Part shown: one piece after another, positions 1 to 8,619 of the stretch
How positions within the stretch are numbered: position 1 is the stretch's first letter
Layout: each line of letters starts with the position of its first letter
Assembly: GCA_963811895.1 (NCBI GenBank)
Contig: CAWETE010000015.1
Coordinates: 186,001 to 250,000 of the forward strand
Direction: 5' to 3'
DNA: 64,000 nucleotides
Source: DASSUW01 sp963811895
GTDB taxonomy: Bacteria > Actinomycetota > Thermoleophilia > Solirubrobacterales > Solirubrobacteraceae
Translations under genes and position numbers: made by a program
The notes under the pieces: generated by a model
The model's database searches: none
What the model saw: the letters and a program-made list of their open reading frames with translations, nothing else
What the model was told of the DNA's origin: nothing

Positions 1-478
1 GGTGGCCCGTGAGCGCGTCGTAGGCGCGCGCGATCCCGAAGTCGGCGATCTTCACGCCGCCGCGACCCGTGATGAGGACGTTCTCCGGCTTGAGGTCGCG
101 GTGGGCGATCGAGCGCTCCTCGGCGTGACCGAGCCCGTTGAGCACGCCCTCGAGCACGCCGAAGACCTGCGGCTGGCGCAGGTCGCCGACGAGCGGTCGC
201 AGCGAGCCGCCGCTGACGTACTCCATCGCGATGTAGGCGACGCCGTCGTGCTCGAAGAAGTCGAACAGCGTGACCACGTTCGGATGGTCGAGACCGGCTG
301 CCAGCCGCGCCTCGCCGACGAAGCGCTGGGCGAGCGTGACGTCCTGGACGTCGAGGTCGAGCTGCTTGAGCGCCACGTGACGGTCGAGCGCCGGCTGGTG
401 GGCCAGGTACACGACAGCCATACCGCCACGCGCGAGCACGCGGACGATGTCGTAGCTTCCTACGCGCTGTCCGGTCAC
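1..478 (-). CDS. Serine/threonine protein kinase, N-terminal part (runs off left edge)
   Basis: Reading the minus strand from a GTG at 478 gives an uninterrupted eukaryotic-type kinase N-terminus of about 159 residues before the window ends. Visible motifs in order are a glycine-rich loop (ARGGMAVVYLA), the VAIK-type lysine (HVALKQL), the catalytic loop HRDLKPENVL and the metal-binding DFG (IADFGIAR). The activation segment, the C-lobe and any sensor domain lie outside the window. The start follows no clear Shine-Dalgarno sequence, so it could shift by a few codons. By family it phosphorylates Ser/Thr on protein targets; the substrate cannot be inferred. The long open frame on the plus strand here is a shadow of this gene. 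Confidence 0.85.
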   Translation of the reverse strand, partial: MTGQRVGSYDIVRVLARGGMAVVYLAHQPALDRHVALKQLDLDVQDVTLAQRFVGEARLAAGLDHPNVVTLFDFFEHDGVAYIAMEYVSGGSLRPLVGDLRQPQVFGVLEGVLNGLGHAEERSIAHRDLKPENVLITGRGGVKIADFGIARAYDALTGH

Positions 479-525
479 CGTCCCGAGCGAGCCTACGCAG
501 CGCGCGGGGGTCTACGCAAGGAAGC

Positions 526-1968
526 TCACTGGTTTCGCAGCGCGGCGCGGCGGATCTTGCCGCTGGCCGTCTTGGGCAGCTCGGCGGCGAAGTCGACGAT
601 GCGCGGGTACTTGTACGGCGCGGTCTGGGCCTTCACGTGGTCCTGCAGATCGCGCGCGAGGTCGTCCGAGGGCGCGTGGCCGTCGCGCAGGACGACCACG
701 GCGCGGACGACGTGGCCGCGCTCGTCGTCCGGGGCGGCGACGACGGCGGCCTCGGCCACCGCGTCGTGCGAGACGAGCGCGGACTCGACCTCGAACGGGC
801 CGATCCGGTAGCCGGCCGAGATGATCACGTCGTCGGCGCGGCCGACGAAGTGCAGGAAGCCCTGCTCGTCGCGCTCGACGCGGTCGCCCGTGCGCCAGGT
901 CGCGCTGGGCCCGGCCGGCGGCGGATCCTCGCCGAGGTAGCCGAGGAAGAAGGTCGGGATCGTGGTCGGGTCGGCGACGAGCTCGCCGCCCTCGACGTCG
1001 AGCCGCACGCCGGGCAGGGCGATGCCCATCGAGCCCGGGCGGGCGGGGATGCCCAGCGGCATGCCGGTGAGCTGGCCGGTCTCGGTCTGGCCGTAGCCGT
1101 CGCGGATCCAGACGTTGGTCGCCTCGTGCCAGGCGTCCAGCACCTCCGGGTTGAGCGCCTCGCCGGCCGCCACGGCGCCGCGCAGGTCGATCAGGCCGCG
1201 CAGCGTGGCGCGCTTGGCGATCACGCGGTACTCGGTCGGCGCCATGCAGAGCAGGTCGACCCGCTCGCGCTCGAGCAGCTCGAGCCGCTCGTGGGGATCG
1301 AAGCGCGCGTCGTGCACGAGCGCCGCCGCGCCTCTCAGCCAGGGCGCGATGAACACGTTGCGGGCCGACTTGGACCAGCCGGAGGCGGCGGTGCACCACA
1401 CCAGGTCGCCGGCCCGCGCGTCGAGCCAGTGGCGGGCCTGCAGCATCTGGCCGGACAGGTAGCGCTGGCCGTGGAGCACGGCCTTCGGCTCGCCGGAGGT
1501 GCCGGAGGTGAACGTGATCAGGCACGGGTCGCCGGGCTCGAGCGCCTCGTGCGGCGGGGCGGGGGCGTCGCCCAGCGCGCCCCACGGCGCCCACAGCGTC
1601 GGCCCGTCCCAGCCGGCGGCGGTGAGGACGTCGGCGTTGCGCTGGTCGCACGCCACGAGCCGCGGGCGGGCGATCCGCAGGCGCAGCTCGAGGTCCTTGG
1701 CGCGCAGCTGCTCGGTGCACGGCAGGACCACGAGGCCGAGCCGGAAGCACGCGACCATGGTCAGCACCCACTCGCTGCGGTTGCCGATCAGCGTCATGAC
1801 GACGTCGCCGCGGCGCAGGCCCTGGCTGTGCAGGCGGGCGGCGACCTTGCCCGCCTCGGCCGCGATCTCGCCGAAGCTCCACTCGCGGCGGGAGCCGTCG
1901 CGGCGCAGCTCGACCAGCGCGCGGTTGCGCGCGGGAGCGGCCTCGACGATGTCGCGCGTGAAGTTCAC
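526..1968 (-). CDS. AMP-dependent acyl-CoA synthetase (medium-chain ACSM-like)
   Basis: A 480-residue ANL-superfamily adenylating enzyme that by family activates a carboxylic acid to acyl-AMP and then to acyl-CoA. The P-loop is TFTSGTSGEPKAV, the A5 motif is YGQTE, the A8 hinge is GRADDVIISAGYRIGPFEVE, and the C-terminal catalytic lysine sits in LPKTASGKIRR. The pattern is closest to the medium-chain acyl-CoA synthetase (ACSM) branch, although 480 residues is somewhat short for it. The GTG start at 1968 is divergent from an acyl-CoA dehydrogenase 63 bp away, which suggests a shared role in acid activation and beta-oxidation. The substrate is unknown. Confidence 0.9.
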   Translation of the reverse strand: MNFTRDIVEAAPARNRALVELRRDGSRREWSFGEIAAEAGKVAARLHSQGLRRGDVVMTLIGNRSEWVLTMVACFRLGLVVLPCTEQLRAKDLELRLRIARPRLVACDQRNADVLTAAGWDGPTLWAPWGALGDAPAPPHEALEPGDPCLITFTSGTSGEPKAVLHGQRYLSGQMLQARHWLDARAGDLVWCTAASGWSKSARNVFIAPWLRGAAALVHDARFDPHERLELLERERVDLLCMAPTEYRVIAKRATLRGLIDLRGAVAAGEALNPEVLDAWHEATNVWIRDGYGQTETGQLTGMPLGIPARPGSMGIALPGVRLDVEGGELVADPTTIPTFFLGYLGEDPPPAGPSATWRTGDRVERDEQGFLHFVGRADDVIISAGYRIGPFEVESALVSHDAVAEAAVVAAPDDERGHVVRAVVVLRDGHAPSDDLARDLQDHVKAQTAPYKYPRIVDFAAELPKTASGKIRRAALRNQ

Positions 1969-2031
1969 GGGCGGGGGATGCTAGGGCTCGAACCCGCGCG
2001 CCGAGGCGGTCGCGAAAGTATCCTCGCCGCC

Positions 2032-3228
2032 ATGGCCATTGCCACTCCGTTCTACGAGAAGACCGACGAGCAGAAGGCCATCATCGAGATGGTCCGCCAG
2101 TTCGTCGACGAGCAGATCCTTCCCCAGGCAGAGCACTACGACCACGAAGACGAGTTCCCTGAGCCGATCGTCGAGCAGATGAAGGAGCTCGGCCTGTTCG
2201 GGACCACCATTCCCGAGGAGTACGGCGGGATGGGGCTCGACCTGACGACCTACGCGATGATCGTCGAGGAGCTCTCGCGCGGCTGGATCTCGATCTCCGG
2301 GGTGGTCAACACCCACTTCATCGGCTCCTACCTGCTGATGAAGTTCGGCAGCGACGAGCAGCGGTCGCGGCTGCTGCCGAAGATGGCCACCGGCGAGATC
2401 CGCGCCGCCTTCTCGCTGTCGGAGCCCGAGCTGGGGTCCGACGTCGCCGCCATCAAGACCTCGGCGGTCAAGGACGGCGACGCCTGGAAGATCAGCGGCC
2501 AGAAGATGTGGGTCACCAACGGGCTGCGCTCCGGGCTCGTCTTCGTGCTCGTCCGCACCGACAAGGACTCGGAGACGCCGCAGCGCGGCATGACCTGCTT
2601 CGTCTGCGAGAAGGAGCCGGGCGCGGCGGAGAACCCGGGCCTGACCGTCCCGCCGCAGATCAAGAAGCTCGGCTACAAGGGCGTCGAGTCCACGGAGCTG
2701 GTCTTCGACGACTACGAGTGCCCGGCCGACATGATCCTCGGCGGCGAGGAGGCCGGGCTCAACAAGGGCTTCGCGCAGATGATGGACGCGCTCGAGGTCG
2801 GCCGCGTCAACGTCGCCGCCCGCGGCGTCGGCATCGCCCAGCGAGCTCTGGAGCTCGCGCTGCGCTACTCGCAGGAGCGCAAGGCCTTCGGCAAGCCGAT
2901 CGCGCAGCACCAGGCGATCCAGTTCAAGCTCGCCGACATGGCCACCAAGGTCGAGGCCGCCCGCCTGCTCACGCTGAAGGCCGCGCGCATGAAGGACGCC
3001 GGCGAGCGCTCCGACCTCGAGGCGGGGATGGCGAAGCTGTTCGCCTCCGAGTCCGGCAAGGAGGTCGTCGAGGACGCCTTCCGGATCCACGGCGGCTACG
3101 GCTATTCGAAGGAGTACGAGATCGAGCGGCTCTACCGCGACGCGCCGCTGCTGCTGATCGGCGAGGGCACCTCGGAGATCCAGCGGATGGTCATCGGCCG
3201 AACCCTGCTGCGGCGTCACAAGATCTGA
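2032..3228 (+). CDS. Acyl-CoA dehydrogenase
   Basis: A 398-residue cytosolic FAD enzyme that by family oxidises acyl-CoA to 2-enoyl-CoA and passes electrons to ETF. The N-terminal helical domain is followed by the first family signature (FSLSEPELGSDVA, about residues 125-140), the middle beta domain, and a C-terminal four-helix domain with QERKAFGKPIAQHQAIQ and the YRDAPLLLIGEGTSEIQR stretch that holds the catalytic-base Glu. Length is normal. The ATG at 2032 starts exactly where family homology begins. It is divergent from the acyl-CoA ligase, and its 3' end overlaps the convergent oxidoreductase by 38 bp. Chain-length or branched-chain specificity cannot be read from sequence alone. Confidence 0.93.
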   Translation: MAIATPFYEKTDEQKAIIEMVRQFVDEQILPQAEHYDHEDEFPEPIVEQMKELGLFGTTIPEEYGGMGLDLTTYAMIVEELSRGWISISGVVNTHFIGSYLLMKFGSDEQRSRLLPKMATGEIRAAFSLSEPELGSDVAAIKTSAVKDGDAWKISGQKMWVTNGLRSGLVFVLVRTDKDSETPQRGMTCFVCEKEPGAAENPGLTVPPQIKKLGYKGVESTELVFDDYECPADMILGGEEAGLNKGFAQMMDALEVGRVNVAARGVGIAQRALELALRYSQERKAFGKPIAQHQAIQFKLADMATKVEAARLLTLKAARMKDAGERSDLEAGMAKLFASESGKEVVEDAFRIHGGYGYSKEYEIERLYRDAPLLLIGEGTSEIQRMVIGRTLLRRHKI

Positions 3229-4586
3229 GGGCGGCGCGGGCGGCGTAGTAGCCGCACATGCCGTGCACGCCGCCGCCCGGGGGCGTCGACGACGAGCACA
3301 GGAACAGGCGCGGGTCGGGCGTCGTGTACGGCATGCGCATGATCTGGCGCAGGTCCATGACGCCGGCGTTGATGTCGCCGCCGACGTAGTTGGGGTTGTA
3401 GGCCTCCATCTCCGGCGCGCCGAGCGTGTGGCGGGCCAGCACGAGGTCGCGGAAGCCGGGTGCGAAGCGCTCGATCTGCGCCTCGATGCGGGCCGTCATG
3501 TCGACCGGCGAGCCGGCCGGCACGTGGCAGTAGGCCCAGGCGGTGTGCTTGCCGGCCGGGGCGCGGCTCGGGTCGCAGACCGTCGGCTGCGCCAGCAGCA
3601 CGTACGGGCGCTCGGAGATCCGGCCCGCGTTGGCGTCGGCCTCGGAGGCGGCGATCTCCTCCAGGGTGCCGCCCACGTGCACGGTTCCCGCCCGCCGGCA
3701 CGCCTCCGCCTGCCACGGGATCGGGCCGTCGAGCGCCCAGTCGACCTTGAAGATCCCGGGGCCGTAGCGGAAGCGCGCGAGCTTGCGGCGGTAGCGCTCC
3801 GGCAGCCGGTGGCCGGCCAGCGCGAGCAGCTGACGCGGCGTGACGTCGAGGAGCACGGCGCCGGCGCCGTCGAGCTCGTCGACGCGCTCGACGCGGCGGC
3901 CGGTGACGATCTCGGCGCCGTGCGAGCGGGCGATCGAGGCGAGCGCGTCGGCCACGGCCTGGGATCCGCCGCGCGCGATCGGCCAGCCGACATGGTGGGC
4001 CGTGAGCATCAGGACCAGAGCGATCGCGCCGCTCGGCGGGCGGTCCAGGCGCAGCATCGAGTGGGCGGCATTGCCGGCGAGCAGTGCGCGATCGCGCGGG
4101 TCGTCGAGGAGGCGCGCGAGGCCCGTCGCCGGGAGCAGCGCACGCAGTCCGAAGCGCGCCAGGGCGACGGGATGGCGCGGCGCTCGCAGCGGGGCGAGGA
4201 CGGCGGGCAGCAGCTTGTCGGCGTCGCGTACGAGCGGCTCCATGAGCCGCCGGTACGCGGCGCCGCCGGTCGCCTCGACCGAGCGCTCCAGGACGCACCG
4301 CGTCGCCGCCGTCGAGCGGGTGGGCGAGCGGGAGATCCGGGTGCACGAGCTCGAGCCCGTGCTCGGCGAGCGGCAGCGTGCGCAGGAACGGCGACGCGAG
4401 CGGGTGCGGGTGGACCGCCGAGCAGACGTCGTGGACGAAGCCCGGGAGGGTCAGCGCGGCCGAGCGCGCCCCTCCTCCGACCGTGTCGGCGGCTTCGAGC
4501 ACCTGGACCGAGTGCCCCGCGCGAGCGAGCACGATCGCCGCGGCCAGCCCGTTGGGGCCGGCGCCGACGACGACCGCGTCCGGCAA
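3191..4586 (-). CDS. Phytoene-desaturase-like FAD oxidoreductase, frameshifted
   Basis: A COG1233-type NAD(P)/FAD oxidoreductase split over two frames. The N-terminal part (TTG start at 4586) carries the dinucleotide-binding motif VVVGAGPNGLAAAIVLARAG and runs to LAHPLDGG. The rest continues in another frame from about 4299 (VLERSVEATGG, then YRRLMEPLV) through a typical C-terminus ending in PGGGVHGMCGYYAARAAL. A single extra base, or two missing bases, near 4298-4301 restores one protein of roughly 465 residues. No other damage is visible, so this may be a sequencing indel rather than a pseudogene. The 5' end abuts a VOC fragment and the 3' end overlaps the acyl-CoA dehydrogenase. Substrate unknown (carotenoid-like, amine or other). 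Confidence 0.8.
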
Positions 4587-4587
4587 G

Positions 4588-4737
4588 CTATGCGTTCTCG
4601 TACGGCGCGTAGCGGTGGTGCAACATGAGCTGGTTGCCGTCGGGGTCGGCGAAGATCGCCATGTGGCAGACGCCGGTGTCCAACGTGTCGCCGAAGAAGG
4701 TCACGCCGATGAAGTCGAGGTCATGGATGAGTGCCAT
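4588..4737 (-). pseudogene. Remnant of a VOC/glyoxalase-family protein (C-terminal half only)
   Basis: A 49-residue frame ending one base before the TTG of the downstream oxidoreductase. Its sequence GVCHMAIFADPDGNQLMLHH, then RYAP, is the typical C-terminal half of a glyoxalase/dioxygenase-superfamily metal-binding module: it keeps the His and Glu/Asn-type region but lacks the N-terminal beta-alpha-beta-beta-beta unit. Only about 70 bp separate it from the divergent multicopper oxidase start, so an intact gene does not fit. I infer a decayed gene, probably cut when the neighbouring region arrived. It could instead still be translated as a leader peptide coupled to the oxidoreductase. Confidence 0.6.
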
Positions 4738-4806
4738 CCGTGAGAGTCTGTCAATGAGCCCCGTGTCGCATGGAGGGCGCTCCCGCCGGGTAGGCGAAAC
4801 GGCGGC

Positions 4807-6240
4807 GTGGGACCAGCAAGTCCGCTTACGCGACGGGACTTCCTCGGGGTCGCCGGTGGTGCGGCGCTCGCTCTCGGTGGCCTGGACCGGCTCGTCGAGG
4901 GCGGGGCGAACCGTCTGCGTGAGCCGCGCCGGCTGCACAGCCGCAACGGGCGCCTGGAGCTCACGCTGGTGGCCGAGGAGCGTGAGGTCTTCGTCGCGGG
5001 CGCCCGGCGGAAGGCGATCGTCTTCAACGGCAGCTTCCCGGCCCCGACGCTCGTCGTCGACCCCGGCGACCGCATCGACCTCAGGCTCGTCAACCGCCTG
5101 CGGGACGCGACGAACATCCACACGCACGGCTTCCACGTCTCGCCCGAGGGGAACGCCGACAACGTCTTCCTGCACATCGAGCCGGGGGAGACCTTCGACT
5201 ACCGGTTCGACCTGCCGCGCAACCACGCGCCGGGGCTCAACTGGTACCACCCGCACGCGCACGGCCACGGCACGCACCAGATGTTCGGCGGCATGGCCGG
5301 CGCCGTGATCTTCCGCTCGCGCGCCGAGCGGCGCGGAACCCTGCCGCCGTGGCGCGACCGGGTGTTGGTGCTGCAGGCGCCCGAGTGGGACGAGGCGGGC
5401 GAGCTCAAGACGTGGTCGCCGGGCCTGCTGGCCAGCCAGCTGCGGCTGATCAACGGCCGGCTCAACCCGAGCATCCGGATCCGCGAGGGCGAGACGCAGC
5501 GCTGGCGGATCCTCAACGCGACCGTGAGCGACTTCTTCGACCTGCAGCTCGACGGGCACCGCCTCCTGCAGATCGCCGCCGACGGGAACCCGTTCGAGCG
5601 CGCGCTCGAGCCCGACGTCGTGCGGATACCGCCCGGCGGCCGTGCCGAGGTCCTCGTCGAGGGCGGGCCCCCCGGGCGCTACGCGCTGCGCGCGCTGCCG
5701 TTCGATCACGGCGCGGGGTTCGTGGCGCCCGAGATGGTGCTCGCGACGCTCGACGCCTCGCGCGGGTGGTCGCGGGACCGGGTGCGCCTCGGCCGCCTGC
5801 TCGAGCCGTTCTGCGACCTGCGCGACCTGCCCGTCGCCAAGCGCCGCCGGCTGGTGTTCTCGATGCGAGGCGGCTTCGTGATCGACGGCAAGCCGTTCGA
5901 CCCCGCGCGGGTCGACCAGGTCGTCGAGCTCGATACCGTCGAGGAGTGGACGGTGGTCAACGACAGCCCGCTCGTGCATCCCTTCCACATCCACGTGAAC
6001 CCGTTCCAGCTCACGCACGTCGACGGGGTGCCGGTGGACGAGCCGGGCTACCGCGACACGGTCTCCATCGCGCCGCTCGGCGGCAGCATCACGTTCCGCA
6101 CCCTGTTCGCCGACTTCCCGGGCCGGTCCGTGTTCCACTGCCACCTCGTCCCGCACTCAGATCTGGGGATGATGGGCGTCTTCGAGGTCCTGCCCGCCGG
6201 CGCGGAGCCGGTGGCGTCGGGTCTGGTCTGCAGACTCTGA
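4807..6240 (+). CDS. Multicopper oxidase, Tat-exported
   Basis: A 477-residue laccase/CopA-like cupredoxin protein. The GTG start gives a short N-terminus with the twin-arginine motif LTRRDFLG followed by a hydrophobic Ala/Gly/Leu stretch, so export is by Tat after copper loading. All four copper-ligand blocks are present: IHTHGFHV, WYHPHAHGHGTHQM, HPFHIHVNPF and the T1/T3 block HCHLVPHSDLGMMGVF, which carries Cys, His and the axial Met. It should oxidise metal ions or phenolics with four-electron reduction of oxygen. A three-domain layout fits the length. An MFS gene follows 7 bp downstream. No Met-rich copper-resistance insert is seen. Confidence 0.93.
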   Translation: MGPASPLTRRDFLGVAGGAALALGGLDRLVEGGANRLREPRRLHSRNGRLELTLVAEEREVFVAGARRKAIVFNGSFPAPTLVVDPGDRIDLRLVNRLRDATNIHTHGFHVSPEGNADNVFLHIEPGETFDYRFDLPRNHAPGLNWYHPHAHGHGTHQMFGGMAGAVIFRSRAERRGTLPPWRDRVLVLQAPEWDEAGELKTWSPGLLASQLRLINGRLNPSIRIREGETQRWRILNATVSDFFDLQLDGHRLLQIAADGNPFERALEPDVVRIPPGGRAEVLVEGGPPGRYALRALPFDHGAGFVAPEMVLATLDASRGWSRDRVRLGRLLEPFCDLRDLPVAKRRRLVFSMRGGFVIDGKPFDPARVDQVVELDTVEEWTVVNDSPLVHPFHIHVNPFQLTHVDGVPVDEPGYRDTVSIAPLGGSITFRTLFADFPGRSVFHCHLVPHSDLGMMGVFEVLPAGAEPVASGLVCRL

Positions 6241-6247
6241 TCGCAAG

Positions 6248-7411
6248 TTGCCGTCCCATCGCCCGGCCCATGCCCGGATAGCCGCCGGCCTGTTCGCAGG
6301 GCTCGGCCTGCAGGTCGGGGTCTGGGCAGTCCTGATCCCCCATCTCGTCGCCACCCGCGACCTGACGCCCGCCGCCCTCGGCGCGGGGCTCGCGATCATG
6401 GCGGCGACCTCGATCGGCGCGCTCGCCGCCGCCGGCCCGCTCGCCGACCGCGTGGGGCGGCGGCCCCTGGCCGTGGCCGGCGCGGCCGGGTTCGCGGTGT
6501 CGTTCGCGCTGCTCGCCGGCGTGGAGAGCCGGGCGGCGCTGTGGCCGACCCTGGCGCTGTACGGCGTCGCGAGCGGCTTCCTCGACCTGGCCGCCAACGC
6601 GATCGGGTCGGACTATGAGCGCGCCCACGACGTGCGGGCGATGATCCGGCTGCACGCCGGGTTCAGCGGCGCGGCGGCGGTCGGGGCGCTGCTGGCCGGC
6701 GTGGTCGGGCCCGATGCGTACTGGGTGCTCGTGGTCGTCTACGCCGCGCTGGCTGCCGCCGCGGCCGTCGCGCCGCTGCCGCCGCACGAGGCCGGAGCTC
6801 ACGACGCGCCTTCGGGCGCGGCCCACGAGACCGCGCTCGCCGCCGGCCCGCCCGGCGGCCGCCTCGACCTCCTGCGCACCCCGGCGATCGCGGTCGCGGT
6901 CGCGCTCTGCACGCTGTGCTTCTTCGGCGACGGCGCGATCGAGGGCTATGCGGCGCTGTTCCTGCGCGACGTGCTCGAGTCGGGCGCGCTGCTCACGGGC
7001 GTCGCGCTGGCGGCGTTCCACACCGCCTCGCTCGTCGGTCGGCTGGTGTTCTCGCGGCCCGCGAGCGAGCGGCTCGTGCTGACGATCGCGGGGCTGCTCG
7101 CGAGCGCGGCGATGGCCGTCGTGGTGCTCGCGGGGTCGGCGGCGGTCGCCGCCGCGGGCCTGCTGGTGGTCGGCTTCGCGCTGGCCCCGGTCGTCCCCAT
7201 GGCGCTGTCCATCGCAGGCCGCAACGCGCCCGGGCGCAGCGCGACCGCCGTCTCGCTGGTCACCACGATCGGCTACGGCGCGTTCGTGCTCGGCCCGCCG
7301 GCGGTCGGGCTCCTGGCGTCCGCGACGTCGCTGCGGACGGCGCTGATCCCGGTGGTAGCGTCGACGGCGATGATCGCGCTGCTCGCCCGCCGGGTAGGCC
7401 AGACGGAGTGA
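6248..7411 (+). CDS. MFS transporter
   Basis: A 387-residue protein with about twelve hydrophobic segments, the MFS loop 2-3 signature (PLADRVGRRPLAVAG, about residues 60-75) and a hydrophilic central loop near residue 195. It resembles the Fsr/YcaD-type sugar or drug MFS permeases that are annotated only as major facilitator proteins. The TTG start at 6248 is 7 bp after the oxidase stop, and the next gene starts in a GTGA overlap at its end, so 4807-7899 is probably one transcript. The transported compound is unknown; export linked to the oxidase substrate is only a guess. Confidence 0.85.
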   Translation: MPSHRPAHARIAAGLFAGLGLQVGVWAVLIPHLVATRDLTPAALGAGLAIMAATSIGALAAAGPLADRVGRRPLAVAGAAGFAVSFALLAGVESRAALWPTLALYGVASGFLDLAANAIGSDYERAHDVRAMIRLHAGFSGAAAVGALLAGVVGPDAYWVLVVVYAALAAAAAVAPLPPHEAGAHDAPSGAAHETALAAGPPGGRLDLLRTPAIAVAVALCTLCFFGDGAIEGYAALFLRDVLESGALLTGVALAAFHTASLVGRLVFSRPASERLVLTIAGLLASAAMAVVVLAGSAAVAAAGLLVVGFALAPVVPMALSIAGRNAPGRSATAVSLVTTIGYGAFVLGPPAVGLLASATSLRTALIPVVASTAMIALLARRVGQTE

Positions 7412-7899
7412 AGCGCCAGCTCGTGTTCGGCTACGGATCGCTTCCCGCCGAGGAGGTGGGGGTCGAGTGCCGCCTGCACGACCACGGCCTCGGCTGGGAG
7501 GTGGCGATGGACAACCGCGAGGTGGTCCCCGGCTACAAGGTCTACGTCGACCCGCAGACCGGCACCCGGCCGGCGGTCGAGGTCGCCTACCTGAGCATCA
7601 CGCCCGAACCGGGCGCGAGCGTCGACGGCATCGCCTTCCCGGTGAGCGACGAGATGCTGGCCGAGCTGGACGAGCGCGAGCGCAACTACGTCCGCCACGA
7701 CGTGACCGAGCTCGTCGACGCCGACCTCGGCGGGCGCGTCTGGGCCTATGTCGGCAGCCTCGCGGGCCGGCTGCGGCTCGCCCGCGGCCGCCGCCGCGGC
7801 ACCGCCGTCGTTGCGCGCGGGTACCTGGAGAAGGTGCCGGCCGACCTCCCGCCCGACCTGCCGGTGCGGACGCTACTCCGGCGTGACGTAGGCCCCTGA
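7408..7899 (+). CDS. Gamma-glutamylcyclotransferase-like (GGCT/AIG2 fold) protein
   Basis: A 163-residue protein opening with FGYGSL, the glycine-rich substrate loop of the gamma-glutamylcyclotransferase fold. It continues to LDERERNYVRHDVT, which matches the LDxRE-type segment that carries the catalytic Glu in this family. The GTG start overlaps the MFS stop by four bases. Activity could be cyclisation of gamma-glutamyl amines or peptides to 5-oxoproline. That is suggestive because the adjacent convergent operon makes and breaks gamma-glutamyl amides, but the gene is on the opposite strand and the link is inference. The 3' end overlaps the SDR gene by 27 bp. Confidence 0.78.
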   Translation: MKRQLVFGYGSLPAEEVGVECRLHDHGLGWEVAMDNREVVPGYKVYVDPQTGTRPAVEVAYLSITPEPGASVDGIAFPVSDEMLAELDERERNYVRHDVTELVDADLGGRVWAYVGSLAGRLRLARGRRRGTAVVARGYLEKVPADLPPDLPVRTLLRRDVGP

Positions 7900-8619
7900 C
7901 AGCCCGCCGTCGACCAGGAACGTCGACGCGGTGATGTAGCTCGAGTCGTCGGAGGCCAGGAAGAGCGCCGCGTTGGCGATCTCGCGCGCCTCGGCGAAGC
8001 GGCCCATCGGCAGATGCACCAGCCGCCGCGCCGCCTTCTCGGGGTCCTTGGCGAACAGCTCCTGGAGCAGCGGCGTGTTGACCGGCCCGGGGCAGAGGGC
8101 GTTGACGCGCACGCCGGCACGGCCGAACTCGACGCCGAGCTCGCGCGAGAGCGACAGCACGGCGCCCTTGGATGCCGTGTAGGAGATCTGCGACGTCGCG
8201 GCGCCCATCACCGCGACGAACGAGGCCGTGTTGATCACCGAGCCGCCGCCGCTCTCCAGCAGGTGCGGGATCCCGTGCTTGCAGCACAGGAAGACCGACT
8301 TGAGGTTGACGTCCTGCACCCGCTGCCACGCCTCCAGCGACGTCTCCAGCACCGACACGTCGTCGTTCGGCGAGATGCCGGCGTTGTTGAACAGCACATG
8401 GATCGCTCCGAACGCCTCGCGCGTCTGCGCGTACATCGCGCGCACCGCTTCCTCGTCGGTGACGTCGCAGGCGATCGCGAGGTCCACGCCGGGCGAGTCG
8501 TCGCGCAGGTCGACGCCCACCACCGTCGCGCCCTCGGACTTGAACAGCGCCGCAGTCTCGGCGCCGATGCCGGACGCGGCGCCGGTGATGACGCACACCT
8601 TGCCTTCGAGACGACTCAT
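7873..8619 (-). CDS. SDR family NAD(P)-dependent oxidoreductase
   Basis: A 248-residue classical short-chain dehydrogenase. It has the cofactor motif TGAASGIG (residues about 12-19), NNAG (about 87-90), the active-site Ser region and YTASK with catalytic Tyr and Lys, and the C-terminal FLVDGGLSGAY. The ATG overlaps the stop of the aldehyde dehydrogenase (ATGA), making it the last gene of a coupled five-gene operon. In an amino-alcohol pathway it is the natural candidate for oxidising the hydroxyl of a gamma-glutamyl-ethanolamide-type intermediate to the aldehyde. That role is inferred from context only; many SDRs look alike at this level. Confidence 0.9.
   Translation of the reverse strand: MSRLEGKVCVITGAASGIGAETAALFKSEGATVVGVDLRDDSPGVDLAIACDVTDEEAVRAMYAQTREAFGAIHVLFNNAGISPNDDVSVLETSLEAWQRVQDVNLKSVFLCCKHGIPHLLESGGGSVINTASFVAVMGAATSQISYTASKGAVLSLSRELGVEFGRAGVRVNALCPGPVNTPLLQELFAKDPEKAARRLVHLPMGRFAEAREIANAALFLASDDSSYITASTFLVDGGLSGAYVTPE

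Noticed and set aside
2..811. Long plus-strand open frame at the left edge
   Set aside because: It is antisense to a clear kinase and the acyl-CoA ligase; its residues show the charged, low-complexity look of a high-GC shadow frame.
4741..4806. A fourth copy of the GGGTAGG element before the multicopper oxidase
   Set aside because: The CCGCCGGGTAGGCG sequence shares only a short core; neither the AACRTCAAC end nor the inner hairpin is present.
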